This document shows positions 12,231-24,069 of a stretch of 64,000 nt of DNA, piece after piece (positions within the stretch are counted from its first letter, which is position 1; each line of letters opens with the position of its first letter). Origin of the DNA: Welwitschia mirabilis (taxonomy: Eukaryota; Gnetophyta; Gnetopsida; Welwitschiales). The translations under genes and the position numbers were made by a program. The notes below the pieces were generated by a model. The model worked only from the letters and a program-made list of their open reading frames with translations. It did not search any database and was not told where the DNA came from. The DNA lies in assembly GCA_051453625.1 (NCBI GenBank), contig JBOZIK010000001.1, positions 145,839,541 to 145,903,540 of the forward strand, written 5' to 3'.

Positions 12231-13249
12231 AATTATTAGGAAACTAAGATATTTATAAATTAGGAAAATTTTATTTTATATTTCATTAGTTTGATGAGCT
12301 AAAAAGGATTTTTCCTTGACATGCCTTCTCATCTTAGCTATGCACATATATTTAAAGAACTTTATATAAGAGAAAGCTTATTTAATGACTTCAAATATAG
12401 GCATGTTAATTTTAACTTCCTAAAACATTTTTAAAGCCTATAGCTATTTTTTCATAATGTTCTCTTTCCTAAGTTGTTATGAAAAAGTTAGAGGTTTTCA
12501 GTAAATGGGAATAGGATTTTGTAATTTGTCTACCATTTTGTCCTTTTCATTTTCCTTCATAAATTTGGCTTCTCTTTAGTTTGGGTTTTCTTATGTTATT
12601 GATTTATTTTTTCTCCACTTTTAAAATGAAAAGCTTTAGTTTCTTCTATCTAGTTAGGTTCTATTCCTTTTATGATTTTAATTCCTCTTGGATTTAATTA
12701 TGAAATCATAAGACATTTTACAAGTTTTCTTTAATTTAGAGAAGAGAGAATATGGGTGGCAATATGTCAAAGATGTTGGAGTTTTGTTCAAATTTATTTA
12801 AGAAAGAGAAAACTTACCTAAGAATCTCCTTTAGTTCATCATTAATTCAGGCTTATGCTTTAACAATTTCTTTAGTATTTCTTATAATGGATTAGATGAA
12901 GAAGATTAGTGATTTGAATGGTATTGGTTTGATAGATAAGAATGAGAAGAAGAGGATGAAAGTAGGTTTATTGATTAACTAGTGTAATTTTAATTGTGGG
13001 AGTTGTTCTATTTGTAAGAAAAATTAGAATGATTCCTTCATCCAAAGTTATAGATGTTAAAGTAAGAATCATCCTTATTACTCTATCAATGTTTTCCTAT
13101 AACATTTACTTGCTTATTAAATATATTCTAAAAAAGAGGTATGGAGAGACACTCAAATGTTTCATAAAAGTCTATGTAAGATATCAAATAAGTTTGAGGT
13201 TAAGGATTTATATAGAGTAATACCATATTCTACTCTTCTTAAAGTGCAT

Positions 13250-14172
13250 CTATTTGGTCATTAACATCAAAGTTATCAAGTATTATAAAGATACTAAACA
13301 TAACTAATTGATGAGATATAGATATCTCAATAGGTTTTTCCTAGTTTTTAAAATTTTGTCTATAAATTTAAGAGAGTTTCAAACTTCATCTACTTCAAAA
13401 TATAGGATGCTAAACCTACTCATCATTTTAACCAATTTTCTATTATTTGATAACAATCCTTTATAGAAAGAATTAATGATCCTCCTTGGTTTAAATCCAT
13501 CTTGGAGACATATTTGTAATAAGTTCTTAAATTATTCTAGAATATGTAAAAAGGTTTTATGATCTTCTTAGTTAAGAACATTGGTTTTCTAAATTGAAAA
13601 AAAAATGAAAGATGAATAATTTATTTAAGTTAGTTTAAGTCCTAATGGAAAGAGGTTTAAGGTGTATAACTAGACTTTTTCTTTTTTATTAGGAGCAAAT
13701 GAAAAAAAATATTAGTCTAAGGGCATTTATAGTATTTAGGAATTAAATTAAGATTGATAATACACATTTAAATTATTTTAAGTATGGATCTTCTAATTCC
13801 AAGCCATGGAAATGAGGTAGTAATTGAATAGTGAAGGGCTTAAAATTAACCTACATGCTATTGTACCTAGGTAATGAGATTAAAGATAATACCTAAGGGT
13901 TTATGTAAGGGAGTTATTAAGGTAGTTGAATGAATTTTGAGAAAGGTTTAGCTAGGTTCTTAAACTTCTTATTGGTTAAAGTAATGGACTTGGAAGTTTT
14001 TCAATAATTTTTCATTTGAAAAATGCACATTATTGAAATAATAAAGGTTTTATAGTAAAGGTTGGACATTTTGGTTAGGTTACTAGGATGGTTGTTCTTC
14101 ATGAGTTTCTTCATGGCATGGATTTCTTGAAGGAGATATTTATTCATTATTATCATTAATATTGGGGTCCAT
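13250..14172 (-). pseudogene. Ty3 gag remnant, internal region 2
   Basis: A start codon at 14172 opens MDPNINDNNE, as Athila/Tat gags often begin. Downstream on the minus strand a decayed form of the conserved LFPFSLKDKAK box is visible (IFFHLLLIKKKKSSYT, near 13700). Near 13500-13430 there is NSFYKGLLSNNRKLVKMMS, matching the FYEGL..xxRQxVEMM region of retrotransposon gag. In life it would form the particle core that packages element RNA. Many stops make it dead. The plus-strand frame at 12996-13220 is a shadow. Confidence 0.55.
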
Positions 14173-14351
14173 GTTATCATTAGATAAAATTATACTTAAA
14201 CAATCTAGATTATTATGTATATAATGCATACACAAATTAGACTAGTTTCAAAGGAAGCTAAAGAGTAGAATATGATCTAGATGTATCATAGAAGTTTTGG
14301 ACCAAGTTTAGAGGCTAATTCACAGAAAGGCTAATGGCACTAACTAGGTAT

Positions 14352-14364
14352 GATAGTGCTACTA
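14352..14364 (-). promoter_or_regulatory. Decayed primer-binding site, Ty3 internal region 2
   Basis: Plus-strand GATAGTGCTACTA lines up with GGTAGTGGCATCA at 7695 within longer matching flanks (GCTAATGGCACTAACTAGGT here, GCTAATAACACTAGTTAATA there). It sits just above gag, as the primer site of a minus-strand element should. Confidence 0.45.
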
Positions 14365-16215
14365 TTTATTTGGTATGATTGAGTTTAGGAAAAAGTTGCA
14401 TCAATCACAAATGCGACACATAACTACTCAAGTTGCATGTTTTAAAAAATACATAGGAAAAATCAAATTAATAGTGTCTTTAAAAATAAAACTTAGGAAA
14501 ACAAACCCTAAAATTTGTTTTCTTTTTAAAAAGTATAATAGAAAAAAATAGAATGTAATTAAAACTAAAAATAACTATTGTAATAAAAATTATAGAAATA
14601 GAAAATAAAATGAAAGGATGAGTTCTTATTAGTTTTCAATGTTTTTTTTAATTCTCATTTAGATCACAAACCTATAAAAAATTTGTTAGACCTATGAAAC
14701 ATTCATTGGACATGCAACCATAAAAGATCTAATATCACAATTATATTTAGGTTATAATGAAAAGTTAATAAAACTTAGAAAATTAACTAGTTTAAATATC
14801 ACTAGAAATGGATTAGTATCCACCACCCAAAAGTATAGAAATGAAAGAAAATACTAAAAATAAAACAAACTAGTTTGGGTAACTCCAGAAATGGACTAAT
14901 ACTAAACATTGGAAGTGCTAAAAAAGTAAAAAACTAAATTAAAAATTGTAAGAAATAAAATACTATGTTCCTTCTATGAAGCTACTATGTCATTATTCTA
15001 AGTAAGAATAACAAAAGACTATTCATGTTTAGCTTTTATAATTTTTAAATCAAGATCATTATTATAACATATTCTTGATGTCGTTCTCTACAAAGGGATA
15101 AATTAAAGTAGAAACTAAATAGTAATAACATAAAATTCTCTAACTTATAAGGATTTAAAAATAATTAAAATTTGTGAGTGAAATAAAAGTGAACTTTCAT
15201 GATAAAGTGGAAAAATGAGCTAACTCTAAACATTTAACCTAAATCATTTAATAATAAAACATTCACTTTAATAATATACTATAAATTCCTAAAATAATCT
15301 TTAGATTGTTAAGTCATTATAGTTGGGATCATGGTAATATAATCTCATTCATCATATAAGTGTTGATGAATTCCTTAGTTATTTTCATCCCTTATAGCAT
15401 AATGTAAGCATGGAAAGTAAAAACAAAAATTCTTAGATCCATTAAACAAAATACCTACAACTAAGAAGTAAACTTAAGAAACTCACTCAGTAAATAAAAG
15501 TAATTACAATGGAGTGTCATTCAAGAATTAAAAGTATAATGTTACTTGAAACTCACAATTAATATGAATAACTACTATTTCATGAAAATGTAAGAATTAC
15601 ATTACACCAAATAAAGAAATAAAAGCTATTATAGAAACATTAAATTTAGCCTTAAAATCAGTCCACTCCCAAAGGAGAATCTTAGAAAGACATGTCAATG
15701 ATTAAAACTCTAAGGATTTCAATTATTTTTGCTAGCCAAATATTCTTATAAATGAGGATACTTGGCATTTTTTATAGGTGAAAATAGGATCAGGATTCCT
15801 TAATTAAAATTTTCCAATTTAGTGTTTTTAATTGGAAAAATCATGCTTTTACAGCCACACATTTTATTAGATTTTAATGCCATAACTGCGTAATCCCATA
15901 AGTAAAATTAATTGCTTTCCTAAGATAACTTCAGAATGTAGATTTTAAGGTATTCTACTTCAAAGAACCAATGGCATTAGTTAGCTATATGGTAGTGCTA
16001 ATATTTTTAGCTAAAATGCTTTCAAATTTTGATATGTTATCTAGAAAGTAGCATCTTACTTAGAAGTTTCATAGAAAAGTGCATAAATTTACAAATTATA
16101 TTAGAAATGGTTAAAGACATAATTGTATAATAAAATTGATAATTTAATATCTTTACCTAAGCTAAATTGGTTAAATATACTTACTCTAAACATTAATTTT
16201 TACATCTTATCATTT
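14365..16215 (-). repeat. Upper LTR of the tandem Ty3 array
   Basis: 14450-15740 matches 7800-9060 of the middle LTR, and 15940-16215 matches the A block of the other two (AACCAATGGCATTAGT here, CACCAATGGCAGCACT near 4289). The remaining B block is not clear; faint resemblance continues to about 17000 but I cannot fix an end. Confidence 0.5.
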
Positions 16216-17240
16216 TTCAATGGGAATCACTTTGCATTGACATAGAAAAGACCAACTACTTTTACATATACTTAAGGATGAGGATTTAGGACTGCTTATC
16301 ATTTCTAATTTTAAAATATCTTTATAATTGTATTTTCTAAAAATATAAGTCATTTAACTTTTGTATCCCATTCTTTAAGAACTATCTTATTTCTAAATTC
16401 ATTTTCAAATTTGATGTTTCATCTTAAAAGTTTTACATAAAGATCAACATCTTTAGGTTTTAGATCCTAATGTCTCCACTTCTATGATTTTTTAGGATGC
16501 ACTAGATGAAACTTCTTCTCTTTTTTTAAGTAGCATGATTTACACTTGAACATTAAACATTAATTCATGTAAAAGTGGAGTAACATAGATATAATAGAAT
16601 GAATAATCAGAAAATGTGATATCAATTGTATAATTATCACTATATATGATGAATTTACATTAATTTAAGCAAACAAGTAGTAATGCTAAGTAGAGATAAA
16701 GTAAAATTCATAATTTAAGACTATTTTATTAAATACCTATTATACTATCTATATATGAGAAAACTAAATATAAGAGTTTTCATTTAGTACATAAAGAAAC
16801 ATAAACATAAATTATTAAATATGTATCTAATAAAGCAAATAAGAAGTTAAAACATACACATTAAATGAAATTAGAGTATAAAATTTTTAAAAGTTCATTA
16901 AAAAATCCTTGCTTATAGATAATAAAAGGAAATGAATTTAATATAATTAAAAACATATATATTTTAATTGATTAATAGTAAAGTTTGAAATGAAAAAAAT
17001 ACCCCTAATTTATATACATAGAGGTTTATTAGCAAGTTTTTCTAGCTTGCATATGTATGCATGTAGCTATATGTCCATTGAGCAAGTCTGATAAGAAATG
17101 AGCAGCATGTCAATTTCCACTATATAGCCATTTCAACATTAGTAAATAACCAAGAAGACTTCTCCGTTTGGATTGATATGTGTGATGGAAGGTGAGTTGT
17201 AGGTAACAAAATCGGATAAAATGCCCACAGGGGGGAGTCT
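16216..17240. other. AT-rich stretch, no gene recognised
   Basis: No coding pattern on either strand. It may be the decayed remainder of the upper Ty3 LTR followed by the 5' end of the LINE. The interval 17160-17270 has several CpGs (TCCGTTT, ATCGGAT, ACGAATC) where surroundings have almost none, so a junction with younger material may lie here. Confidence 0.3.
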
Positions 17241-17249
17241 AGGAGCCTA

Positions 17250-18190
17250 CGAATCAAAAGGTGGATAATTAAGAAAATTCATAGGAAAATTATGAGAAAT
17301 ATTAAAATAGGACCTTCACAAATGTCATATGAGAATAGTAGTAGTTTAGCCAAGATAAGGAGGTAATTCAAAAAGATGATAATATTAAAATTTTCATAAT
17401 AGAAGGGAGATTCAAGATAAGAGTCTTAAAGAAAGCCCTACAAGTGTAATCAAATAATTTTAGTACCCTTTAGTGGGAATTTCAATGGAAGGACTCACAT
17501 TTGAAAAGAAATGCAAGCTTAGGTCATAAAAGCCTTGTCAAGTATGAAGGTTAACTATTCCTCCATTAGGAATTTTACCATTAAAAGGACAAGAATCTAG
17601 TAGAAGCTATGATGGCTTGAAGAGTTGAAAGACTAATAATGTATCTAGAATGGTGATATTTAGGATACCTCTAAAGGAAGAATGAGAAAATGGAAAAATC
17701 TAGATTAAAGCATTAGCTAGCCATCTAGATACACATTCCTAGCCTTATGGTTGAATTTTAGACTAAAACTATCTTAGGAAGAGCATCCTTACTCTTTGGA
17801 GAGCTAGTCATAATAGACCAATTAATAATAAGAGGCATGTCAATCATAAATGCTAGAATCTATGTGAGAATGATAGAGGACATAAAAATAGTTTTTTATA
17901 TGTAATATGGGTATATATTATCATTTTCATAAAAAGAACTCTATAAAATCTCTTCAATAAAAGCCCCAAGTTAAGATATGATAATAGGAGGGAAGTCAAG
18001 ATTAAGAGGAACTTTTTATCTTCACTATAAAAATAGCACAAGACATCATAGAAGAAGATGATAACCACAAAATAATTCTTAATAGTATGGGAGAAAAAGG
18101 TGGTGAATGGAATTAAGATCAAGAAAATATATTCTACCAATAGGGGTAAATCCCAAAATATCAAGAAGAAAATATCATAAACAACCAAGG
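17250..18190 (+). pseudogene. LINE ORF1 (DUF4283-type RNA-binding protein) remnant
   Basis: The gag-like ORF1 of plant L1 elements binds element RNA. Here the plus strand shows a central block resembling IG..IG.LV.ID..T (from about 17780: LGRASLLFGELVIIDQLI), then MSIINARIYVRM, which matches the ARICVRMDL-type segment before the zinc knuckle. A basic tail follows (YGRKRW-type sequence near 18087). The zinc knuckle cysteines are not clear. Frames shift and stop repeatedly. The minus-strand frame at 17853-18188 overlaps this and is a shadow. Confidence 0.5.
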
Positions 18191-19249
18191 AACATTTGCA
18201 GTATTTATCATAACAAATTAATAATGGTTAGTAGTCTTAAGAAAGAAAAAAATGGCACAGAAAAGTAACACTAGAAAAGAAAAAAATTAAGAATTAGGTT
18301 AGTTACTAGTAAAAAGACTAGACCCTTCAAAGAGAATCAAAGAAAGAAAAATCTAAAAATAAGAGGCTAGAGGAAGAATAGAACCAGGTAGTTTCCTAGG
18401 TAATGCACTACCAATTCGTGGATATTTGATGGGGTTTTATAAGCTATTTGACAGGACATTTATACAGGTTTAGATGTAATTCTAAGGATTTTGGAGATTC
18501 AATGGAAGATCTCAAAAAATTACAATTCTTAGCATAATTTAAGGCATTTAAGACACATTTTGATATACATGGCTTTGGAGGAAGATTACAGATGGAAAAT
18601 GATAGATTCTCCTCATTACATTGAACAAAGAAGACCATTGTCCCCTCTACCATCCCCATGATGGCCAAGATGATGACACTATTTATGCATATTAAATGCT
18701 AATATTGATTAGGGAAGAGTTTATCTTAAGCATAATCTTTTAAATTTGAAAATACATGGGTCCTAAAACTAGATACTAAGAAGTAGCTTAAAAATATTTA
18801 GATGATGAGGAGAGTTCAGAATGGTGAAAAATCTCTTACAACTAGGCTTCAAAACTTTTAGACTTCATGTAAAAATCATAGAAAATCATCATGAATGTCA
18901 AAAACTCAAAAGCATCTAGACACTGTCTTCTCAAAATACCTAGGCTCAAAAACACTTTAAGACTAGAGGGAAATAATTCAAGATATTATAACTAATAAAA
19001 AAATATCATATGAGCCACGTAGATGGAAATCACCTACTAGAAATTGAAGGACAGATTGCTAAAGAAAGGTAACTAAAACTTTAAATACTTTTACATCAAA
19101 TCTTCATAACACTAACCCAAGAAAGGCTTAATCAAGTTACCAAAAGAAGAAGGTAAAGAAATGGATATAGCTAATCTAATATACTTAGAAAATTAGCTAG
19201 AAAGAAACTAGTTGCTAAAGGACTTCATTCCAAAATGTATTATAGAGGA
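18191..19249 (+). other. LINE interval where the endonuclease should lie; not recognised
   Basis: Position argues for the N-terminal endonuclease of LINE ORF2, but no catalytic motif could be read in any frame. From about 19020 a charged stretch (RWKSPTRN and onward) could be the linker that precedes RT. The minus-strand frame at 18444-18668 has no resemblance that I recognise. Confidence 0.3.
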
Positions 19250-20110
19250 AGATAACGAAAAATTATAGTTTATTCTAAAAAATAAGGAGATCTAGGATAT
19301 TATCAATTTGGGTTTCAATAATAAGTCCCTTAGATTAGATTATTAGAACTTTGAGTTCTTATAAGCATAATAGGATATAATGGAAAAATATATTATGGCC
19401 ATCATCTAAAAATAGTTTCTAGTATATTACCTTGCTAAAAAATTAAGGGGATATAGTCCTAGTTCTTATTCATCCCATCAGTCTTTACAGTAGGTTCTAT
19501 AATGTTATCTCTAAAATCTTGGTTTATTATCTCTATTCATAGTTCCAAACATTATAGAGGTAGATTAGTTAAGCTTCTTCTTAAGGAGATACATATGAAA
19601 TAACATCACTACTCCTCAAGAGGCAATTCATTAGGCATAATAGCAAAGACCAAATAGGGGAATACTAAAACTAGATCTATCTAAAGCTTATGGTCAAGTA
19701 AGCTAGAGTAGTCTAAATTTCATCTTTAATCATTTGAGATTTTTAGATTGTTTTAAAAAGTTGGTAAGCTATAGCTTAAAAAAACTATGATATTTGAAGT
19801 GCATCTTAAAGGTAAAGTCTCTAAGAGATTCTCCCTAAGGAGAGCGATCTAATAAGAAGACTTTCTATCCTCCTATAATTTTACTATAATTATAGAAAAT
19901 ATTAATATATGTCTAAGTAAAGTTGACATCAAACATGTGTTCCTCTAAGAGTTTCAATCCTTAAAATATGTCAATGATACAATCACCTTCTTTTAGGCCT
20001 CTACTTTAATAGCTTCAAAATTGAAGAGAGCCCTAGACATTTTTAAGTAATTAATAGGAATCAAAGTTAATTGATTAAAAAAAAGTCTATTACTAATTAA
20101 TCATTTAAAG
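19250..20110 (+). pseudogene. LINE reverse transcriptase core, degenerate
   Basis: Non-LTR RT primes DNA synthesis at the nicked target. Visible blocks in order: a PGPDG-type region near 19310-19340, a QEAIHxAxxQRPNRG block near 19620-19660, KLDLSKAYGQVS near 19670-19700 (family KLDLSKAYDxVxW), an RQGDPLSP-equivalent region near 19815-19850, and the catalytic box at 19967-19978 reading YVND (family FADD). The first catalytic Asp is Asn, a G-to-A change. A VNW-type block near 20070 closes the palm region. Stops are frequent, so no enzyme could be made. Confidence 0.7.
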
Positions 20111-20879
20111 AAAAGAGTAAACAAATCTAACAAAAATTCTAGGATGTAGCAAAGAAACTCTATTCCCCTACTATATTAGTTAATATCTTTTTACAAGTAA
20201 AAAGAAAGCAGAATGTGGAATTCAACCATCTAAAATAACAACATAGATAAAACGTTTCTTATAATCTAAAGCAAAATTGATGATTGATAAGGTTATTCTC
20301 AATAGCAAATTCCCTAGCATAATGATAACATTTTCTCTCTAAGAAAACATTCTAAATTTTATTGACTACATTATTAAACTTTCTTTAAATAGGATTAGAA
20401 TAATGAAATAGAATTCATGCATATCTTAGGCTAAGGTAGCTTATCAAAAAAATGATATAAGATGCAACCTCCATGACTCTTAATCTTAATCTTTACTCTT
20501 ATCAACCAAACTTACCTCAGATGTATAAATACATAAGAAAATTATTTAGGTGAAATGTATGAAGTAGAAATATAGGGATCTTTATCATGACTTATAAATG
20601 GTTTTATCCATCTATAAAAACATTAGATAGGACTATCTTTAACTCCAATACCTAATTAGATGGATGTTTGATTGAAACAATATCTAGGTGGAAAGCCTCA
20701 TCATACAAAGGGGAATCATAATTACAATTAAGAGAAAATTCCTAACCTACTTCGACATCTCTATAAAAATGGCTAGAATTAAATTAAGCTTTGTAAAGAG
20801 ATAAAAATAGGACCTACATAGGTGGTACTCCCTAAGAGGAGTTAAAACTAAGATGAAAGAGATTCAAAAAATACTGAGC

Positions 20880-21260
20880 AATCACAACCCTAAGAAAAGA
20901 CCATCTATATTAACTGAAGTTAGAAAACATAAGTGGCTTAAGTTAGACCTCTTAACTAGTGTTAAATTCCTATGAAGAACATAGAATGGAAATATCTATG
21001 GCATCTTCATTGTAGGCCTAAAGTTGAATTCTTTAGATGGATAATTTAACATCAAAATCTTCTTGTCTACTAAAAAGAAGATCTCTCAATATTATCTCTA
21101 CTACAAAGTAGTCAAATCTATAAGGTAAATTTTCTTGGAATATGGGGATTTAATCATCTTCAAGCCTAGAATAAACTTACATATAGTGTTATTTCATTAT
21201 CCAAAAAAAAAGGACATAACACTTTGGCTAGAGATGTTTTGGCATGTTTGGCTAAAGTGG
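20880..21260 (+). pseudogene. LINE ORF2 C-terminal zf-RVT region
   Basis: Plus-strand pieces read WHLYCRPKVEFFRWII near 21005-21050 and, in a shifted frame, LWLEMFWHVWLKWNY near 21222-21265. They match the pattern PKVxxFxWxL ... VWxExxxHVW of the zinc-binding region that follows RT in plant LINEs. Cysteines of the finger are not evident. The overlapping frames at 21166-21363 and 21224-21406 are parts or shadows of it. Confidence 0.5.
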
Positions 21261-22270
21261 AATTATCACATTTTATCTTGATAATTTTCTTCTTCCCTTT
21301 TAACATTCTTATAAAATCTATTTCCAACATTAAGAGATTAAGAAAAGTAAGAGACTTCATCATGAAAATCTTATTATTTTATGAGACTTTTTCCACAAAC
21401 TGTTAAATCAAGTACAAATAGAAAAACTCACTTGTCTTCTATCACTTTATGGAGAAGAGTTAGATGGACTATTACTGAAAGCATGAGGGTTTCCTAGGGA
21501 TTAGATTAACTAGGCCATTCATACTTAGAATGGTATCACCTTCACGATATTAAATCACAAGATTAACCTCATGGAGGATATAGTGATTAAGATGTTAAGG
21601 ATTAAACATGAATGGAAAAGGATTATAACATAGGGTTGTAATGATGATAAATAAGTCAGACATCTTTTTGACAAGAATAATAAGCTAGCTAATACAAAAG
21701 GACAGGTTAATAATCCTCACTTAAATAACAATGATCAAAGTACCACTGGTAGCTAGTGCAATATCTCACCCTTAACAGAAAGGAAAAAAGTATGTTTGGC
21801 TTTCATGTTCAGTAGTTATGTGGACTCTATCTAATAGAGTATCATAATGTGATTTAATTACCAGTATTCTTGGATATAAATAAGCTATATGCGATGGTTA
21901 GAAAATAGTTTCACATGAGGGCTCACATAAGCTTATTAGGCCTTTTGGTAAGCCACATCACCAATAGGGATATTGAGATTATTAAAGGAAAGAAAGTGAT
22001 TATGAAGGAGGCAGGGACTTGTTATTAAATCTAGTTATGCATCAACCTCACTTAGAGCACATAGGAAATACTAATAGACAAGAAGCCAAAGACCTTCATA
22101 CTAGTATACATCCTGTAAAGCATTATTCCTAGGTGGATACAATCACCAGTGCTAAAGAAGATAGTTCAAAGACACTTTAAAGTAACACCTAGTTAGGCAA
22201 AACCTCACAATCTAGTGTAGAGGGTCTAAATGCAAGGAAGTTATTCTTTAAAAAAGTCCTAAAGAAAATC

Positions 22271-22501
22271 ATGTGGAGTTATCAAAAAGGAAAAGATCAT
22301 AAAAGTTTAAATATTTCTTTAACACAATGGTTCTTAAAGTATATTATTGCATGTCAAAGTAATAAAGATATGGTTGATAATGCACTATGGTCATCAGTGA
22401 ATAAAGCATTCTCAGACCTAAAGATTCTCTTAGATCCCTTCCAAAATAAAGCTACTCTTATCCCATTATTCTGCTCTTCAAGAAAGGATTACCTAGGTTA
22501 A
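22271..22501 (+). other. Open frame of 76 codons, unrecognised
   Basis: The translation (MWSYQKGKDHKSLNISLTQW and onward) has no transmembrane stretch and no motif I know. It could be the extreme end of the LINE or a chance frame. The absence of any neighbouring gene and the general decay favour chance. Confidence 0.2.
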
Positions 22502-22509
22502 ATAACTCA

Positions 22510-24060
22510 CCTCCATTATTCTTAAGCCCATTTCTTTATTTTTATAACTAAATCCCTTCTTTCCTTTTCCTCTTTCTATTTTCTTAGCTCCTTCTTTTGT
22601 GTGGAGTCTCATTCATCTCTAATAACTTTAGGTGATGCCTTTTATCTCTATCCACCTTTTATAGTCTTTAAAAGCTACTTCCTATTCCCTCATCTCCCTT
22701 AAATCCCCTTGTTATGTGTTATTTCCCTTCTCTATTATTTAGAAAATTGACCTAGATCTTGATCTTATGCTAACTAAGAACTTTGATCTTAAACTAAACT
22801 TGAATTAACCAGTGGCATGGAATTCTACCCTACACTCCCTTGTTCTTCCTTAACACCCTAAGCTAAGGGCAAATTCAGTAGATCCTCCCTCAAAAACCCT
22901 TGTGATGGTAAATGAAAACATTAAAACATGTAACAAGAGTATGTTATGTTTAATACATATTATTTCATAATAGGTCAACATATAGCTTTGCATTATTATT
23001 GAATCACAATCTTATGCAAGCAACCCTAAATAATGCTAACATGCATGAGCTTCAAAACTCTAACAATAGTAGGTATGATTAAGTGAAGTAGACTAGGGAT
23101 CCTCAGTGACATTTTTTCACATATTTTTATTATTGTTTATTAGAGTATAGTTTTTTATCATCTATGGTTTTACAAAATATGTTTTTGCATCATCCCAATG
23201 TCTAATTTCCAAGTGCATCTTTATCTTTCTTCTCTAGTCCTAGTTTGGTAACTTTATCTTACTACCTAATCTCCCCTATGAGGAAGGGTAGAGATAGCAT
23301 GTCAGATTCTATTTATGACTTTTTTATTATGTATTTTGTATTTTTACTTTTTAATATATTCCTTCTATTCATTTATCTAGGAAAAAAGAATCACATTTTA
23401 AATGAAAACTAGAAAGATCTACTTCTTAATGAAAAAGATTATGAAAATGCATTATAAATTAAAAAATTAAAAAAATAGGATAAAGAGGAAAATCAACTAC
23501 ACTTTTAAATCTTGATGAAAATTACAATTAGAATGTTACAAATGATGATTTATAAGGCCTTTACATGGTAATAACATATTGAAAATAATGTAGTGATGTA
23601 CAGAAAATAATAAAGAATTGAGAAAAAGAGTTCAATGTGATAAACATCAATGTAAATGTGATATAGTATTATACCTATTTATAGGTTTTCTATATAACTT
23701 AATAGGGGATTAATAACTAGGATAAGAAAATATGCTATCTTAATGATAAAAAGAATTTGCATGTATGAAAGATTAACTAGCAAATAAAAAAAGCCAATCA
23801 ATTAAGCATGACTAATAAAACTAAGAGTAGGAGAGTTAATCATTTACACAATAGTAGTTTCCTAATTACAGTTATAAACAAGATTGAAAAGATGTAATAA
23901 GTAGGAGTGAAACTTAAAAACATTGTAGATGAACGATCAAAAAGATAAATGAAGAATAAATTCATAAATTAGATGCAAGAAAAATAAATACATAATATAA
24001 TAAAATAAATAAATTTAAAATAACACGAAATATGATGGAAATTGAATGAGAGTAAAGAGA
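22510..24060. other. No gene; pyrimidine-rich then AT-rich repeat DNA
   Basis: 22510-22735 is pyrimidine-rich. 22790-22920 has unusually few AT runs (GAATTCTACCCTACACTCCC) and looks like part of an LTR, but no partner copy is in the window. A short purine/pyrimidine site at 23270-23285 (ATCTCCCCTATGAGG) could be the complement of a polypurine tract belonging to the minus-strand copia element, which would place its 3' LTR below it. I could not confirm that. Confidence 0.3.
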
Positions 24061-24069
24061 ACAAGAAAA

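Larger units (their letters stand above)
4065..16215 (-). mobile_element. Tandem Athila/Tat-type Ty3/gypsy array (LTR-int-LTR-int-LTR), gag and protease only
   Basis: By eye, blocks recur in direct orientation in the order A-B-C-D-A-B-C-D-A. A is 4065-4500, 9290-9710 and 15940-16215. B is about 4690-5990 and 10440-11600. D is about 7800-9060 and 14450-15740. The C blocks carry minus-strand gag and protease remnants and each ends at a decayed primer site (7695 and 14352, 6657 bp apart). The simplest reading is three LTRs sharing two internal regions, as left by recombination between LTRs. No RT, RNase H or integrase motif was found in either internal region. The lower LTR is cut off at the Sirevirus LTR border; the upper one fades out before the LINE. 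Confidence 0.6.
17250..22500 (+). mobile_element. Plant L1-type LINE, degenerate
   Basis: Plus-strand remnants follow the LINE order: an ORF1 nucleic-acid-binding protein (17250-18190), a poorly recognisable interval where the endonuclease should be, a reverse transcriptase core (19250-20110) and a zf-RVT region (20880-21260). No LTRs and no target-site duplication were identified, and no poly(A) tail was found, so the 3' end is approximate. Confidence 0.65.

Noticed and set aside
17853-18188. Minus-strand 111-codon hydrophobic frame as a membrane protein
   Set aside because: It is the antisense of LINE ORF1, whose plus-strand reading has recognisable motifs.
18444-18668. Minus-strand 74-codon frame (MAIMGMVEGTMVFFVQCNEE...)
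   Set aside because: Lies within the LINE ORF2 interval on the opposite strand; no motif or neighbouring gene supports it.
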